From Alteromonadaceae bacterium BrNp21-10 (GTDB lineage Bacteria; Pseudomonadota; Gammaproteobacteria; Enterobacterales; Alteromonadaceae), in NCBI GenBank assembly GCA_030418115.1, contig JAUHQD010000015.1, positions 1 through 64,000 of the forward strand: a stretch of 64,000 nucleotides of DNA, written 5' to 3'. The notes under the pieces are model-generated. The model was not told the DNA's origin. It did no database searches and saw nothing but the letters and a program-made list of their open reading frames with translations. The position numbers and the translations under genes are program-made. Below, piece by piece: positions 17,870 to 29,049 of the stretch. Positions within the stretch are counted from its first letter, which is position 1. Each line of letters starts with the position of its first letter.

Positions 17870-19804
17870 TTATGCTGCAGCATTAATAGACTCAATCTGT
17901 TGATGCACTTGTTGGGTAATATCACTGGCAAGCTCACCGGCCACATTGACCTGATGATCCATTCTCTCCATGGTATCGGCAAACTGCTGAAAACGATGGC
18001 CTTGCTGTTGCACCATCTGCATCACATCTCCAGCTACATTATTTGCTTGTTCGGCTTTTAATTGTACCGACTCGGCGGTAGCCAACATATTTTGTGCCAA
18101 GTTACGTTGCGCTTCAGCAGAGTGTTCAATTTCACCAATACTCTCTGCTAATGTGGAACTCGACTTTTGCAATTGCGTTAAAATAGTCCCAGTTTGCTGC
18201 AACGAATCTTGAGTTTTAAGTGCCAGTTTACGCACTTCATCGGATACCACAGCAAAACCGCGCCCATGCTCACCCGCCCGGGCTGACTCAATGGCAGCGT
18301 TGAGAGCTAATAAGTTAGTTTGCTCGGCAACATTGCGTATCACGTCAAGTATGGCGGTAACATCCGTAACAGAATCACCAAGTTGAGTAATCGCATTTTT
18401 ACCTGCCGTAAGTAATTTCACAGTGTGGTTAGAGGCGTCGATGACTTCTTGTGTTTGATTTTTACTATTGACCATGGCTTGTGAGGTCTCATTGGCATTC
18501 GCCGCCATATCCTCAGCAATATGATTAAGTTGACTGGTTAAGGCATGTAATTGCTGTAATACCGACTCCGCTAATTGCATTTCTGCTGCAGTGGCTTGGG
18601 TACCTTCAGTGATCATCACCACCTGCTTTTCCATCATATTCAAGGTTGTCGAGACCAATTTAAGTTGATCGGATTTACGCTGACTGTCTTTTTCCAAGTT
18701 GCCAATCAAGGTGTTAAAATAACTAGCGATTTCGGTCAGCTCATTATTCTGACCTCCAATCTTTACCTTACTTATTACGCCCTCCTCCGCTAGGGACTGA
18801 ATCGCATTGCGTAAGGTTCGCAGTGGTGCCATAACCAACTTAAGCTGACCAAAGTAATTAGCCGCAGCAGCCATGACTAAAATCAACAGTAAAAAGCTAA
18901 AGATCCAGTTAACCGTATTATTAGTTTGTTCCTGACGTTCCACCAATGCCTGTGAAGCATGCAATATTTGTTGCTCTAAATCGCCTATTTCTTGACGTAA
19001 ATTGGCCGCAGACGCTTGACGTTCGGCAATTGTATCCAAAGTGCTTTGTAAATCTTTAGGATAACGATTGGCCCAACTGGTGAGTTCGTTAACAATTTCT
19101 TCGCCTTTATCCGCTGGATCTTCTTCATCATCGAAGGAAAACATATCCTGGTCTTCATTCACCTCAGTATACAAACCCAACAAAGGCAAGGAGGCCAATT
19201 TGATGACTTGGTTTTGTAAGTAAGTCACTTGGTTGGTTAAGGCTTGAGCATGTTTACCATTAGTATTTTGTACATACTGATTACGCAACATACCAATATT
19301 ACTAATAGCACTGAGAATATCTTTACCTTGAGATAATAACGCCATTGCCGCTTTGCTGTTATCTGAAAAACCTTCCAACGCATATTCAATGATACTTTCT
19401 GCATAATCACTAATTTGTCTTTCGGAATTAATTAAAAGCGCTTGTTCGTTACCACTTAACTTTCCCAAAGCACGATATTCACCGACCATTTTGACCAATA
19501 ATGGGGTGAGGATCTCGGCAATAGGTTGTGCAACTTCGGTGGGCATGCCTGCAAGACGATGTTGAGCGATATCAGTAAGAATAGACTCGGCATTACTTAG
19601 CTTCAAAGCATCTCCCGTGAGTAAGTAAGCCTCAATATCTCGATATACTTGTTGAGTAATATCGGTTTTAAGATTTTGATACTGCTCGACTTGAGTTTGT
19701 AAGTTAGACACTATTCTGGATGTAGAAAACAACGAAACGGCACAAATACCGGCAACAATAACAAAGGTGATCGAGGTGATCTGAGAGAAACGCGACACGC
19801 GCAT
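17870..19804 (-). CDS. Methyl-accepting chemotaxis protein
   Basis: This 644-residue transmembrane receptor has TM1 at about 9-27, a helical periplasmic domain of some 270 residues, TM2 at about 304-325 ([17 protein letters not shown]) and a HAMP-like segment after it. The signalling domain carries the conserved hairpin ([20 protein letters not shown], then [15 protein letters not shown], about 495-530). The periplasmic domain is probably a four-helix bundle; its ligand is unknown. There is no C-terminal pentapeptide tether for CheR (it ends INAAA). It is a single gene with no chemotaxis operon around it. Confidence 0.93.
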   Translation of the reverse strand: MRVSRFSQITSITFVIVAGICAVSLFSTSRIVSNLQTQVEQYQNLKTDITQQVYRDIEAYLLTGDALKLSNAESILTDIAQHRLAGMPTEVAQPIAEILTPLLVKMVGEYRALGKLSGNEQALLINSERQISDYAESIIEYALEGFSDNSKAAMALLSQGKDILSAISNIGMLRNQYVQNTNGKHAQALTNQVTYLQNQVIKLASLPLLGLYTEVNEDQDMFSFDDEEDPADKGEEIVNELTSWANRYPKDLQSTLDTIAERQASAANLRQEIGDLEQQILHASQALVERQEQTNNTVNWIFSFLLLILVMAAAANYFGQLKLVMAPLRTLRNAIQSLAEEGVISKVKIGGQNNELTEIASYFNTLIGNLEKDSQRKSDQLKLVSTTLNMMEKQVVMITEGTQATAAEMQLAESVLQQLHALTSQLNHIAEDMAANANETSQAMVNSKNQTQEVIDASNHTVKLLTAGKNAITQLGDSVTDVTAILDVIRNVAEQTNLLALNAAIESARAGEHGRGFAVVSDEVRKLALKTQDSLQQTGTILTQLQKSSSTLAESIGEIEHSAEAQRNLAQNMLATAESVQLKAEQANNVAGDVMQMVQQQGHRFQQFADTMERMDHQVNVAGELASDITQQVHQQIESINAAA

Positions 19805-19959
19805 AAAAAACCTATCAATATTTCACTAAATTTAGCCGCGGACGGTACGTTAAAAATATGACAGGATTATGACAATCTACTTTTTATGACAAATTTGTGA
19901 CGCCAGAATTAGGTTTAATATTGCACTCTAATGACACTACCTTGAAAAGGCCAATAGCT

Positions 19960-21462
19960 TTACCAATAGGGGGCAGAGAGTAAAGCACGGCGACGGCTTT
20001 GATCCATAATATCAACAATCCGTTGCGCTTTTTCTTGGCACCATTGTTCCAAACCTAAATCATCTGGTAATTCAACGTATTGTAATTCAGATTGGAGTAA
20101 TCGAATGGTGTGAACTTCTTCAATGCCATCCATGATATCTAACCATGGTGCGCGAAATGCCGCATTGGTCGACTCCCCGTATAGGTCAGCTAGAAACACA
20201 CCGTTAAACAAAGAGGTTTTAATGGTCGCTTCGCTGGCAAGATATTGTTCTGTGGATAACGATTCTTCACCCTGCATGCAATCCACTACGGATTGCCAAC
20301 CGCTGGCAAGAACTCCCTCAGACAACGGTAATATGGTATTTTCCCACACTTGAGCTGTCAGCCGCCAAGGCATGTCAATCAGTAAACGCGTCAGGCTAAG
20401 CTGAATATCGGTATTGTCGGCAGCGTTGATAATTGTCAACGGTTGATGTTGCTGCATTAATCCTTGCTCACGGCCAAGTAAATAACTGAGCAATTCAGGA
20501 ATTTTAGTTAAACGCTTACAAAATGAACCACGTTCGGAACGTAAACTTTTCAACGACAAGACATCATGTACCCATTGCCATTGTTGTAATTGCTGCTGTA
20601 AACGAGGTAACAATTCATCAATAGCATCGCAGGCTAACCATTGTTTATATAAATTCAACGCCTGTATGGTTAAAGCAATACCACTATAAATGCCTTCTAA
20701 AGCGCGAATTTTACCGGTCACTACAAAGCATTGCTCGGAATGCTGCCAACGACCCAGTCCATAGCCAATGGCTTTGTTAAAAGCCTGTTCAATGTTGAAC
20801 TGACTATTCAGTGATACATTTTCCAGCGGTCCCAATGGCATAATTTCCGTGCCTTTGGCTAACATGTAACCACGAGCCGCTTTACTTAAAATCCCTAGAC
20901 GATAGTCTACAAATTGACCTAATTGCTGAGCTAATTGAAATAAACGTTCCGGTTTGCCTTGAATCAGCTCCATTTCAATTTCACTTAGGGGAACTTGATG
21001 TTCACCAACTGAAATTACCCCATTATCAAACACCACTTCGACTTTATCGCCGTTAGCAAATTCCAATAAATAAGCGCTACGTTCGAAATGAGTGGTAAAA
21101 ACCTCACTGATCACCCCTTGTAAACTTTCAACATCGGTAGAGTCAGGCCAAATCACTGCATCAAACAGCATTAAATCTGGTTGATTGTTATCAATGGCGA
21201 TGTTGTATTCAGGTCGCTGATGTAAGCCGCCGACCGAATTACCCGAAGTTTTAATGGTTTGTTCATATTGGCCGTCGCGCCCTCGCACTCGAAAGCCCAT
21301 GTCCATAGCCCGTAAAGCATTGTCTGGGGTATCGTAATAGCAATTGAATAACTTAAATCGCGACGCCTTAATTTGTGCATCGAGGGTCGGTATGAAGGAA
21401 TGTTCAAGCAAGTTTCCTGCCTCAGCAGAAACCAATAATTTAAGCTCTATCTCTGTATCCAT
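19960..21462 (-). CDS. ygiF: CYTH-CHAD inorganic triphosphatase (YgiF-like)
   Basis: The protein is 500 residues from the ATG at 21462; a GTG at 21480 would add six. It opens with the CYTH signature EIELKL (residues 4-9), followed by a CYTH domain to about 200 with acidic and basic tunnel residues (FRVRGRDG, EVEMEL-like SEIEMELIQG). A CHAD domain (about 215-500) contains repeated His/Arg helices. The family hydrolyses inorganic triphosphate, and CHAD binds polyphosphate. It is divergent from the YgiM-like SH3 gene; ygiF and ygiM are also neighbours in E. coli. Neither start has a clear ribosome binding site. Confidence 0.9.
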   Translation of the reverse strand: MDTEIELKLLVSAEAGNLLEHSFIPTLDAQIKASRFKLFNCYYDTPDNALRAMDMGFRVRGRDGQYEQTIKTSGNSVGGLHQRPEYNIAIDNNQPDLMLFDAVIWPDSTDVESLQGVISEVFTTHFERSAYLLEFANGDKVEVVFDNGVISVGEHQVPLSEIEMELIQGKPERLFQLAQQLGQFVDYRLGILSKAARGYMLAKGTEIMPLGPLENVSLNSQFNIEQAFNKAIGYGLGRWQHSEQCFVVTGKIRALEGIYSGIALTIQALNLYKQWLACDAIDELLPRLQQQLQQWQWVHDVLSLKSLRSERGSFCKRLTKIPELLSYLLGREQGLMQQHQPLTIINAADNTDIQLSLTRLLIDMPWRLTAQVWENTILPLSEGVLASGWQSVVDCMQGEESLSTEQYLASEATIKTSLFNGVFLADLYGESTNAAFRAPWLDIMDGIEEVHTIRLLQSELQYVELPDDLGLEQWCQEKAQRIVDIMDQSRRRALLSAPYW

Positions 21463-21603
21463 TGGTGGATTAAGCTGCACTCAATAATGTTAAAAATCAC
21501 ACCTTACCTTGATGTAAATCGACGTGCAACGAAATATGCCCTTGCCTTTCGGATTTGCTAGCCCTACCATCGCCAATAATAAGGAAAGGGGTTTAGAATT
21601 AGC

Positions 21604-22230
21604 ATGTTATTAAAACGATTAGTATTTTTAGGATTTAGTATGTTTTTTGCTGGCAATGTGCTGGCTTTACAAGACAACGATGAGGCCATCGACGAGCCCA
21701 ATGACAGCAATGGTGAAATTCGCTATGTGGTTGATGACTTATTCACTTATATGCATGCAGGACCCGGGCGTAATTTCCGTATTTTGGGTTCGGTACAAGC
21801 AGGGACTAGATTAACCTTACTGCAAGTCAGTGAGGATCAAAGTTATATTGAGATTATTGATGACAAGCAGCGCACAGGCTGGGTTGATATCAAAGATATT
21901 ACCGCCAATCGTAGTATTCGCGAAATATTGCCCGAAGTGCGTGGACAACTTGATTTAGCCAATGAAGACTTACGTGATGCCAATATTAAAATTGACGCAC
22001 TCAATCAACAAATTGCCGATCTCGCGTCCCACAATGAACAATTACAACAGCGTTTTAATACCCTGAGCGAAACCTATGACTTAACCCGCCAACAGTTGGA
22101 TAATCAGGACCAATCATCGGAAAAAGAATGGTTTACCCGCGGTGGCGTGGTGGCATTTGGTGGCATTATTTTAGGCATTTTACTCACCTACTTGCCTAAA
22201 AAGAGAAAACGCAACGACAATTGGATGTAA
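21604..22230 (+). CDS. ygiM: SH3-domain membrane-anchored protein (YgiM-like)
   Basis: The protein is 208 residues with a signal peptide (about 1-22, ending NVLA), a bacterial SH3 domain (about 38-100, YMHAGPGRNFRILGSVQAGT), a coiled coil (about 115-170) and a C-terminal membrane anchor (GGVVAFGGIILGILLTYL) followed by KKRKR. This matches the TIGR04211 SH3-and-anchor family. SH3b domains usually bind peptidoglycan; the exact role is not established. It is divergent from the ygiF-like gene and separated from it by about 140 bases. Confidence 0.9.
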   Translation: MLLKRLVFLGFSMFFAGNVLALQDNDEAIDEPNDSNGEIRYVVDDLFTYMHAGPGRNFRILGSVQAGTRLTLLQVSEDQSYIEIIDDKQRTGWVDIKDITANRSIREILPEVRGQLDLANEDLRDANIKIDALNQQIADLASHNEQLQQRFNTLSETYDLTRQQLDNQDQSSEKEWFTRGGVVAFGGIILGILLTYLPKKRKRNDNWM

Positions 22231-22349
22231 TTTATTTAGCTGAATAAAATATTGCATCTTTGCAGGATAATTAAGACAGCACTAATATTTTATTAGTCTG
22301 TGCAACAACTCACGAATTCATTCGTCAAAAAACCATGGAGGGATCATGC

Positions 22350-22853
22350 ATGCAATTATTAGCCAAACTATTTAAAGTGCTAAATTCCGAAGCCAGTCCG
22401 TGGCAAATAGCCTTCGCCATTATGTGTGGTTTAATTATTGGCTTAACGCCGTTGTGGCGTATTCATAATCTACTTATTTTGCTGATTGTCTTGAGTTTCC
22501 GAATGAACCTATCGGGCTTTATTCTCAGCTGGGTTGTATTTTCTGGCGTGGCTTATGTATTTGATCCGTTAATGATTCATATCGGCGAAGCAATATTAAC
22601 TGCGGAAACCTTTACCACACTTGGCACCGCCCTTTATGCATCAAGCCTAGGACAAATGTCACAGTTTAATCATACTTTGACCATGGGTTCGTTAATAGTC
22701 AGCCTAACACTCGCCCCTATTGTGTTGCTGCTGAGTCGTTATTTAGTGATTGGGTATCGACAAAAAATAATGAAATGGGTTGAAAAACTTAAAATCGTGC
22801 AGCTATTTAAAGCCAGTCGACTACATCGTATTTACACGCAACTGGGCGATTAA
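22350..22853 (+). CDS. TIGR03546/DUF2062-like membrane protein
   Basis: This 167-residue protein has three to four membrane spans and a basic C-terminal end. The ATG at 22350 is preferred to the ATG at 22335, because GGAGGG (22337-22342) lies seven bases ahead of it. The opening with PWQIAFAIMCGLIIGLTPL resembles TIGR03546. This family is nearly always followed by a TIGR03545 protein, as it is here after a single base. Function is unknown; a joint role of the pair in the envelope is an inference from the conserved pairing. Confidence 0.8.
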   Translation: MQLLAKLFKVLNSEASPWQIAFAIMCGLIIGLTPLWRIHNLLILLIVLSFRMNLSGFILSWVVFSGVAYVFDPLMIHIGEAILTAETFTTLGTALYASSLGQMSQFNHTLTMGSLIVSLTLAPIVLLLSRYLVIGYRQKIMKWVEKLKIVQLFKASRLHRIYTQLGD

Positions 22854-22854
22854 G

Positions 22855-24603
22855 ATGATGAGTATTATCCGCTGGAAAGGAATTCTTAGCTTTGTCGCTA
22901 TTGTTGGTTGTCTATTGTTGATTGTGCAGCTATTTGCCGACAGTTGGATAAAGTGGGGAATACAACGCACCCTAAGTAATGTATTGCAAGTAGAAGTCAA
23001 TGTGGGTCAAGTTAAGCATCAATGGTCCCCTCTAGGGCTGACTATCAAACAAGTGCAAATTACCGATGCCAATGCACCACAATACAATCTGTATCAAATA
23101 CAACAGCTCACGGCCGACATCCAATTTACACCACTATTAATGAATAAAGTGATCATCGATAAAATGGTTGTCGATGGCGTGCGTTTTAATCAATTACGCC
23201 AATCCCCTGGTGCGGTTTACAGCCAAACCACTGAGGTAATAGTGGATGAAAATACCGAAAGCAGCGATATCGCCTTGCCTTCTGTAGATGATCTTTTGGC
23301 ATCATCCCCTTTAAAAACCACCGCCGCAGCGAATGATCTGCAAGCCGCCTTCAAACAGCATGACGCCGCCTTGCGAGAACAATACCAGCAGTTACCCACA
23401 AAAGAAGAGCTGCTTGAACTGCAACAGCAGCTAAAAGCATTAAAAGAAACCGACTACAAAGATCCTGCGGCATTACTTAGGGCCAAACAAAGCTTTGACG
23501 ATATCAAGCAGCAATTACGTGAAAAACAACAATCGTTAAAGCAATTCAAGCAGGCATTAGAGCTCGCCAAAGCAGATATAGGTGATAAATCTAATGCCCT
23601 TAAGTTGGCTTCGCAAAGTGATTACTCCATGCTCAAAGGTGCGGTAGCCGGTGATGCTGGTGCGCTAAGTGACATCACCCAAGCGGTATTTGGTGAACAA
23701 GCTCAGAAATGGAGCCAATGGATACTTACTGCAGTTGAAAAAATTGCGCCATTACTCGCGAGCAGCAAAGCCGAACAAGAACTACAAGAGCGCCTTAATG
23801 GCCGTTGGATTGAATTTGATGATGCGTCAAAACTGCCAAATTTTGTCATTTATCAGGCTGATGTAGGGATCCAATGGCAACAATTGGGGTTTAGTTCTCA
23901 CTGGCAAGACATCACAACTGAACACGCGGTGATTGGACGTCCTACTCGCTTTAACGTTGATGCTGATGCGTCCGACTTATGGCAACAACTTAAGCTTAGC
24001 GGTGAGTTTTCACTGGATGGCAACAACCTGCTCACTGCGGCACAATCATGGTCACTGTCAAAGTTATCGCTGAGTGATTTAGCCCTTATCGATAAAAACA
24101 GCTTACAAGGTCAATTGGATTCAGGATTACTTTCTAGTCAGGGCACAATAAAAGTCGATAACAACCAAATTACTGGCACTAGCACCGTTAATATAGATCC
24201 ACTTGCCATTAAAGCTAGTGGTACCAGCGATATGACCAGCGCCATTGCTAAATCACTGACAGCCCTGTCATCATTACAATTAAACGCCACCCTCAGTGGC
24301 GATGTGCAGCATCCTAATGTGGCATTAACGTCTAATCTTGATAAACAGATGGCGAATATAATCACCGCCAACCTTAGCCCTAAAGCACAGCAACGACTGA
24401 GCCAACTGCAACAAGCGTTAACCGATAAAGCCAATGTAGGTGATGCCCCAAATGATCAACAATGGTCAAGCTGGAGCGACAATGCAGATGGGCAATTAGC
24501 CAATATTGAGCAAATGCTAAAACAAAAATTAGATAATCTAGTGGATAAAGAAAAGGATAAACTCAAAACAAAATTATTGAATAAATTATTCAAGGACGAT
24601 TAG
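22855..24603 (+). CDS. TIGR03545 family envelope protein
   Basis: The protein is 582 residues from the ATG directly after the upstream stop; a longer frame into the upstream gene is not needed. One N-terminal membrane span (about 10-28) is followed by an AsmA-like start (NVLQVEVNVGQVKHQWSPLG). A long Gln/Lys/Leu-rich coiled coil (about 160-260) and a beta-rich C-terminal half come next. This composition and the partner gene fit TIGR03545. Its role is unknown, and it is probably anchored in the inner membrane and facing the periplasm. It converges on the propeller-GGDEF-EAL gene, with ~190 bases between. Confidence 0.8.
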   Translation: MMSIIRWKGILSFVAIVGCLLLIVQLFADSWIKWGIQRTLSNVLQVEVNVGQVKHQWSPLGLTIKQVQITDANAPQYNLYQIQQLTADIQFTPLLMNKVIIDKMVVDGVRFNQLRQSPGAVYSQTTEVIVDENTESSDIALPSVDDLLASSPLKTTAAANDLQAAFKQHDAALREQYQQLPTKEELLELQQQLKALKETDYKDPAALLRAKQSFDDIKQQLREKQQSLKQFKQALELAKADIGDKSNALKLASQSDYSMLKGAVAGDAGALSDITQAVFGEQAQKWSQWILTAVEKIAPLLASSKAEQELQERLNGRWIEFDDASKLPNFVIYQADVGIQWQQLGFSSHWQDITTEHAVIGRPTRFNVDADASDLWQQLKLSGEFSLDGNNLLTAAQSWSLSKLSLSDLALIDKNSLQGQLDSGLLSSQGTIKVDNNQITGTSTVNIDPLAIKASGTSDMTSAIAKSLTALSSLQLNATLSGDVQHPNVALTSNLDKQMANIITANLSPKAQQRLSQLQQALTDKANVGDAPNDQQWSSWSDNADGQLANIEQMLKQKLDNLVDKEKDKLKTKLLNKLFKDD

Positions 24604-24792
24604 AGGTTGTTGAACTTTGATGTGTTTTTACCAATACTTGTTGACGGTTTTTGACTTAGGCCTGCAACCATCATCGCGATAAAAAAACTGTCAATTTGAA
24701 CGAAATTCATACCTCAGTATTCAACAATCATTAAGATACAAGCTCAAAAGTGTGTAGCTCACCATTCTAGACAATGAAAGTTAAACCAAGCA

Positions 24793-27700
24793 TTAAATAC
24801 CAGTATGCTCATTACGTAGATAATCGAGAGCCTGTTCTTCACTCAATGGGATAGCAAAACATTTTCCTTGTGCAAAATCACACTGCAACGTTCGCAACAC
24901 ATTTTGCTGTTTCTTCGACTCCACCCCTTCCGCGACCACTTTAATACCCAAAGTATGCGCCAGCGAAATTGTCGCTCTTACAACCTCTGTGGCAGTATCT
25001 TTTTCTTTCATGCGTAACGGCTCTATAAACTTTTGGTCAATTTTCAATTGTTTGACCGGCAACTTTTCTAAGTACGCTAATGAAGAATACCCGGTCCCAA
25101 AATCATCGATGCTACACTCAACACCTAAGCCATCGAGTTTTTCTAGTAAAACTTGCATAAGTTCGGTTTCTTCCATCAAGGCAGACTCACTAAACTCCAA
25201 TTTCAATAATGTCGCGGGTAATCCAGTGTCATTCAGAATATCCTGTATCTCTGTCGCTAAATGACTACCGTTGACTTGTTTGCTAGACACATTAACCGAC
25301 ATAGTAATGGGTGTATTCATATTCACTTGTAAATTCCAACGATATAGCTGCTGGCAAGCTTGCTTCAGAATCCATCTCCCAATTCTGACCATCTGCCCAG
25401 ATTCTTCGGCAATGGGAATAAATTTCTCTGGTGCTATCATACCTTTCTCGGGATGCTTCCACCTTAGCAATGCCTCGAAGCCCACTAATTTTAAACTCGC
25501 TAACTCAACAATAGGTTGATACAACAAAAACATTTGATTGTTGTCTATGGCGTTAATCAAATCGTTTTCCAGCACCATAATTTCAATACTGCGCTCGCGC
25601 ATTTTTTTATCAAATAACTTACTACTACCACGACCATTCTCTTTAGCCCTATACATGGCCATATCAGCATCGCGCAATACTTGCTCAGGATTCGTGTATT
25701 GCTCGTCACAAATCACCATACCAATGCTCATGCGAAAATGTACCTCAATATTATTCACCAGTAATGGGGTTTCAAAGCCGTTTACAATGGCTTGCCCAAG
25801 TACTCTTATTTTTGTTTCAGTGACATTTCCCTCTACGACAACAATAAATTCATCCCCCCCTAACCTAACTGCTTGATAGTTTTCCGGGAGTATATGTTCC
25901 AAACGCCTTGCCGTTTCGATCAATACCTGATCGCCCATAATATGCCCATGGGTATCATTAATCTGTTTGAATTTGTCGCCATCTAAGAACATAAAAGCAA
26001 AGCTTTTACCCTGTTTTTGCACCATTTCGACCAGTTTTTCTAAATGCTGAATTAACCAAGATCGATTTGGTAAACCGGTAAGTGCGTCGTGAAAAGCCAT
26101 GTGAAATAATTTGGCCTCAGCAATGCGTCGTTCTTCAACTTCGATGGAAAGTTCTGAAGTCCGTTTTTCTACGCGAGTTTCAAGATCAGCGTTCAACTCT
26201 TTCACTTGACGATTGACTTGCGCCAACTCATGAGTCTTTTCATTAACCAGACGATTCAACAGCGTTTGTTGACGCTCGTTACGTTTTGATTGCAAATACA
26301 AAATAAGCAAAATGGCCATTATGGCACTGACGACAAAAATGGCCCGCACCCACCAAATACTCCACCACACAGGCTTAACCACTAAGGTAATTTGTGCGGG
26401 TGTATTGTTCCACAAATTATCATTGTTCGAACCCATTACCGAAAATAAGTAGGTTCCTGGATCAAGATTGGTGTAACGAGCACGCCGTCTGCTGCTATCT
26501 ACAGTGATCCAATTCTTTTCTAACGGTGCCAGTTTATAACGATATTGGTTACTGTTCGGAGCAACAAAGTCTAATGCGGAAAAAGCAAAGGTAATATCTC
26601 GCTGATCATACTCTAAGGTCACTTTTCGGACTTCATTAATGGGGTATTGAATAATCGCTTCTGGTGAGGGAACTACTGATTGTTGAAATAATTCGAGATC
26701 GGTAAAGACCACTTTGGGAATATGTTGGTTACGCGGCATAATGTCTGGCTGGAAATAATTCAGGCCGCCAATTCCACCAAAATACATGGCCCCACTTTGC
26801 GTACGTAAATGGCTAAAGCGGTTAAATTGTAAATTGGTTAAACCATCACCTAAATCAAACTTTTCGGTTTCACCGTTTTGAGGATCAAAACGAACCAAAC
26901 CGGAACGGGTTCCTAACCATAAACGCCCCGAATTATCTATCTCTAAAGACACCACAAATTCACTGGACAAACCTTGCTCTACACCATAATGAGTGAGGTT
27001 ATGGGTAGAGGGTTCAAAGCGAAATAAACCAGTACTCGACGCGATCCACAAGGCACCCTGTTGATCCTCGATAATGTCATTAATGGTATCCACTTGTTGA
27101 CTAAGAATAGATTGGCTTTTACCCGTTGACGGGTCAAAAAGTTCCAATCCATTATTACCAGCAATCCAATACCGCCCTTGTTTTTCAGGCAAAAAGTCTT
27201 GAATAGTAGTATTAACAATGCCGCTTTCATGGCCAACACCGTTAGGAAAGTAAGACTCAAATGTTTGGCTCGCAGGATCATAAATCTGCAATCCCTGATA
27301 CCACACACTGATCAGCATGCGCCCATCAGGCATCGCTTCAATCCGAAAAACATTATTATTACCTAAAGTTTTAGTAGCCGGAGCATTAGGGTCATGAGTA
27401 AGTCTACTAAACTGCCCACTGTGCTTATCATAGATGCTAATTCCACCATCCCATGTGCCAAGCCATATTCTGCCATCCACATCTTCTTCAACAGCGATAA
27501 CCGAGTCATTACTTAAACTTTGAGGGTCTTGGGGGTCATGAACAAAATTTTTGAAGGACTGGTTTTTGGGATCATAAATATCTAAACCGCCGCCATCAGT
27601 GGCAATATAAATATTACCGTCCTGTGCTTCCAACAATCCCAATACATTATTAAACGCCAAACTATTTTCATCATATTGATTATTAGTCAGGGTACGAAAC

Positions 27701-28755
27701 TTTTTAGCCCCTGAACTGACGCGTCTTACACCAAAAATATTAAAAGCTAACCACACAGAGTGTTCATTCTCATAAACATCAAAAATGGTACTGGGAGGTA
27801 AACTTTTATCCCCCTCCATGGAAGAGGGATAATGAATAAAGTCATCGGTTTTCGGAACATACAAATGCAAACCTTTTTTATCCGTGGCCACCCACAAACG
27901 TTTGGATTTATCGATATATACCTTACTAATAAAATTTGCGCTCAATGCCCCTTGCTTAGGATCACCACGCTGATACCACTTACTTTGTGCAGTTTTGGGG
28001 TCCAAACTGACCAAACCATTTATAGTAGCAACCCAAAGTATCCCCTGCTCATCCATAACGGCATCCAGTAATACCCCTTCGCTTATCTCTAATTTGTCTG
28101 GCAGTGCAAAGTGTTGATAAGACAGCGTAAACCGATTAAAACGATATAGGCCAGCGCCAGTGGTCAGCCACAAAAAGGCCGGATCATTATCTTTAGCAAT
28201 GGTACGGATGGCGGCCATACCTAATGGATCTTCACTGCCTGTAAATAATCGTTGCACCACGGTTTCGGTAACTGTGTTAAATCCAATTAAACCAAACCCT
28301 TCACCACCAATCCATAAAGTCCCATCTGCATCCTCGGTTATGCTCCATACCGAATTTTGTGCAAACAGATCGAAAACCTTGAAACTTTCGGTAACAGCGT
28401 CGTAACGGCTCAATTTTTTACCCGCCACCCATAACGTTTTGTGGCTATCAACCAGCAACTCGTAAGCTTGGTTGCCACCGATGCTTTTAGGATCCTCTGG
28501 ATCATATCTAAAAGGCTTAAGCTCATAGCCATCATATCGTAGCAATCCATTGTCAGTGCCTATCCACAAAAAACCTTGAGCATCACCAATAACAGAATGT
28601 ACTGCATCATCGATACTGCCTTTATCCAGATGGATAGGATCAATATTCAGCTCACCGCTTTGATTTATTGGCTTGGCTAGCGTTGAACTCATCAACAATG
28701 AGCTAACAACAATAATCTGCAGACATTGAAAAAGAATGAGGTATGTAAGACGCAT
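24793..28755 (-). CDS. Propeller-sensor GGDEF-EAL protein
   Basis: This 1320-residue protein has a signal peptide (1-27). A two-component-regulator beta-propeller follows: about 14 repeats such as GFLWIGTDNGLLRYDG and GRIWLGTWDGGISIYD, about 45-720. A Y_Y_Y domain comes next (about 745-810, YRYKLAPLEKNW), then one membrane span (about 820-840) and a coiled coil. The GGDEF domain (about 905-1060) has the intact motif RLGGDEF but lacks the upstream RxxD inhibition site. The EAL domain (about 1070-1315) has FEALLRW, NVSSKQ, DDFGTGYSSL and VAEGVES. Both c-di-GMP synthesis and breakdown motifs are intact. Propellers of this type often sense polysaccharide breakdown products; the ligand here is unknown. 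Confidence 0.93.
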   Translation of the reverse strand: MRLTYLILFQCLQIIVVSSLLMSSTLAKPINQSGELNIDPIHLDKGSIDDAVHSVIGDAQGFLWIGTDNGLLRYDGYELKPFRYDPEDPKSIGGNQAYELLVDSHKTLWVAGKKLSRYDAVTESFKVFDLFAQNSVWSITEDADGTLWIGGEGFGLIGFNTVTETVVQRLFTGSEDPLGMAAIRTIAKDNDPAFLWLTTGAGLYRFNRFTLSYQHFALPDKLEISEGVLLDAVMDEQGILWVATINGLVSLDPKTAQSKWYQRGDPKQGALSANFISKVYIDKSKRLWVATDKKGLHLYVPKTDDFIHYPSSMEGDKSLPPSTIFDVYENEHSVWLAFNIFGVRRVSSGAKKFRTLTNNQYDENSLAFNNVLGLLEAQDGNIYIATDGGGLDIYDPKNQSFKNFVHDPQDPQSLSNDSVIAVEEDVDGRIWLGTWDGGISIYDKHSGQFSRLTHDPNAPATKTLGNNNVFRIEAMPDGRMLISVWYQGLQIYDPASQTFESYFPNGVGHESGIVNTTIQDFLPEKQGRYWIAGNNGLELFDPSTGKSQSILSQQVDTINDIIEDQQGALWIASSTGLFRFEPSTHNLTHYGVEQGLSSEFVVSLEIDNSGRLWLGTRSGLVRFDPQNGETEKFDLGDGLTNLQFNRFSHLRTQSGAMYFGGIGGLNYFQPDIMPRNQHIPKVVFTDLELFQQSVVPSPEAIIQYPINEVRKVTLEYDQRDITFAFSALDFVAPNSNQYRYKLAPLEKNWITVDSSRRRARYTNLDPGTYLFSVMGSNNDNLWNNTPAQITLVVKPVWWSIWWVRAIFVVSAIMAILLILYLQSKRNERQQTLLNRLVNEKTHELAQVNRQVKELNADLETRVEKRTSELSIEVEERRIAEAKLFHMAFHDALTGLPNRSWLIQHLEKLVEMVQKQGKSFAFMFLDGDKFKQINDTHGHIMGDQVLIETARRLEHILPENYQAVRLGGDEFIVVVEGNVTETKIRVLGQAIVNGFETPLLVNNIEVHFRMSIGMVICDEQYTNPEQVLRDADMAMYRAKENGRGSSKLFDKKMRERSIEIMVLENDLINAIDNNQMFLLYQPIVELASLKLVGFEALLRWKHPEKGMIAPEKFIPIAEESGQMVRIGRWILKQACQQLYRWNLQVNMNTPITMSVNVSSKQVNGSHLATEIQDILNDTGLPATLLKLEFSESALMEETELMQVLLEKLDGLGVECSIDDFGTGYSSLAYLEKLPVKQLKIDQKFIEPLRMKEKDTATEVVRATISLAHTLGIKVVAEGVESKKQQNVLRTLQCDFAQGKCFAIPLSEEQALDYLRNEHTGI

Positions 28756-29049
28756 TTTAATTAACGGTTTCCTAACAAGATAAAGTCAAAAGCCGGTAAC
28801 GACTGTACGCAGTCTTTGCAAGAATTTCCATGACTTTTCAAGCAAGCAATTGATTTCTATTAATTAATATTCTAATTGCCGCAACACTTAATATAGCAGT
28901 CTATTTTAGAAGTGTTACATTATCCCTTACAATTCATTAACACCTCAAATTTAGACGCTTTAATCAGCAAAATCATTTGACAACAGCAGCTAATACGTTC
29001 AGAATCCGCGTCTTAATTTTTTACTAGATATTTTTTTGGGAGTTAAACC
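28756..29049. other. Divergent intergenic region upstream of rpsT
   Basis: These 294 AT-rich bases lie between two divergent genes. They must carry the rpsT promoter and the promoter of the propeller gene. GGGAG at about 29039-29043 is the rpsT ribosome binding site. No RNA gene or repeat is seen. Confidence 0.5.

Noticed and set aside
22780-22854. Longer start of the TIGR03545 protein inside the upstream gene
   Set aside because: The ATG at 22855, one base after the upstream stop, gives the normal short N-terminus before the membrane span.
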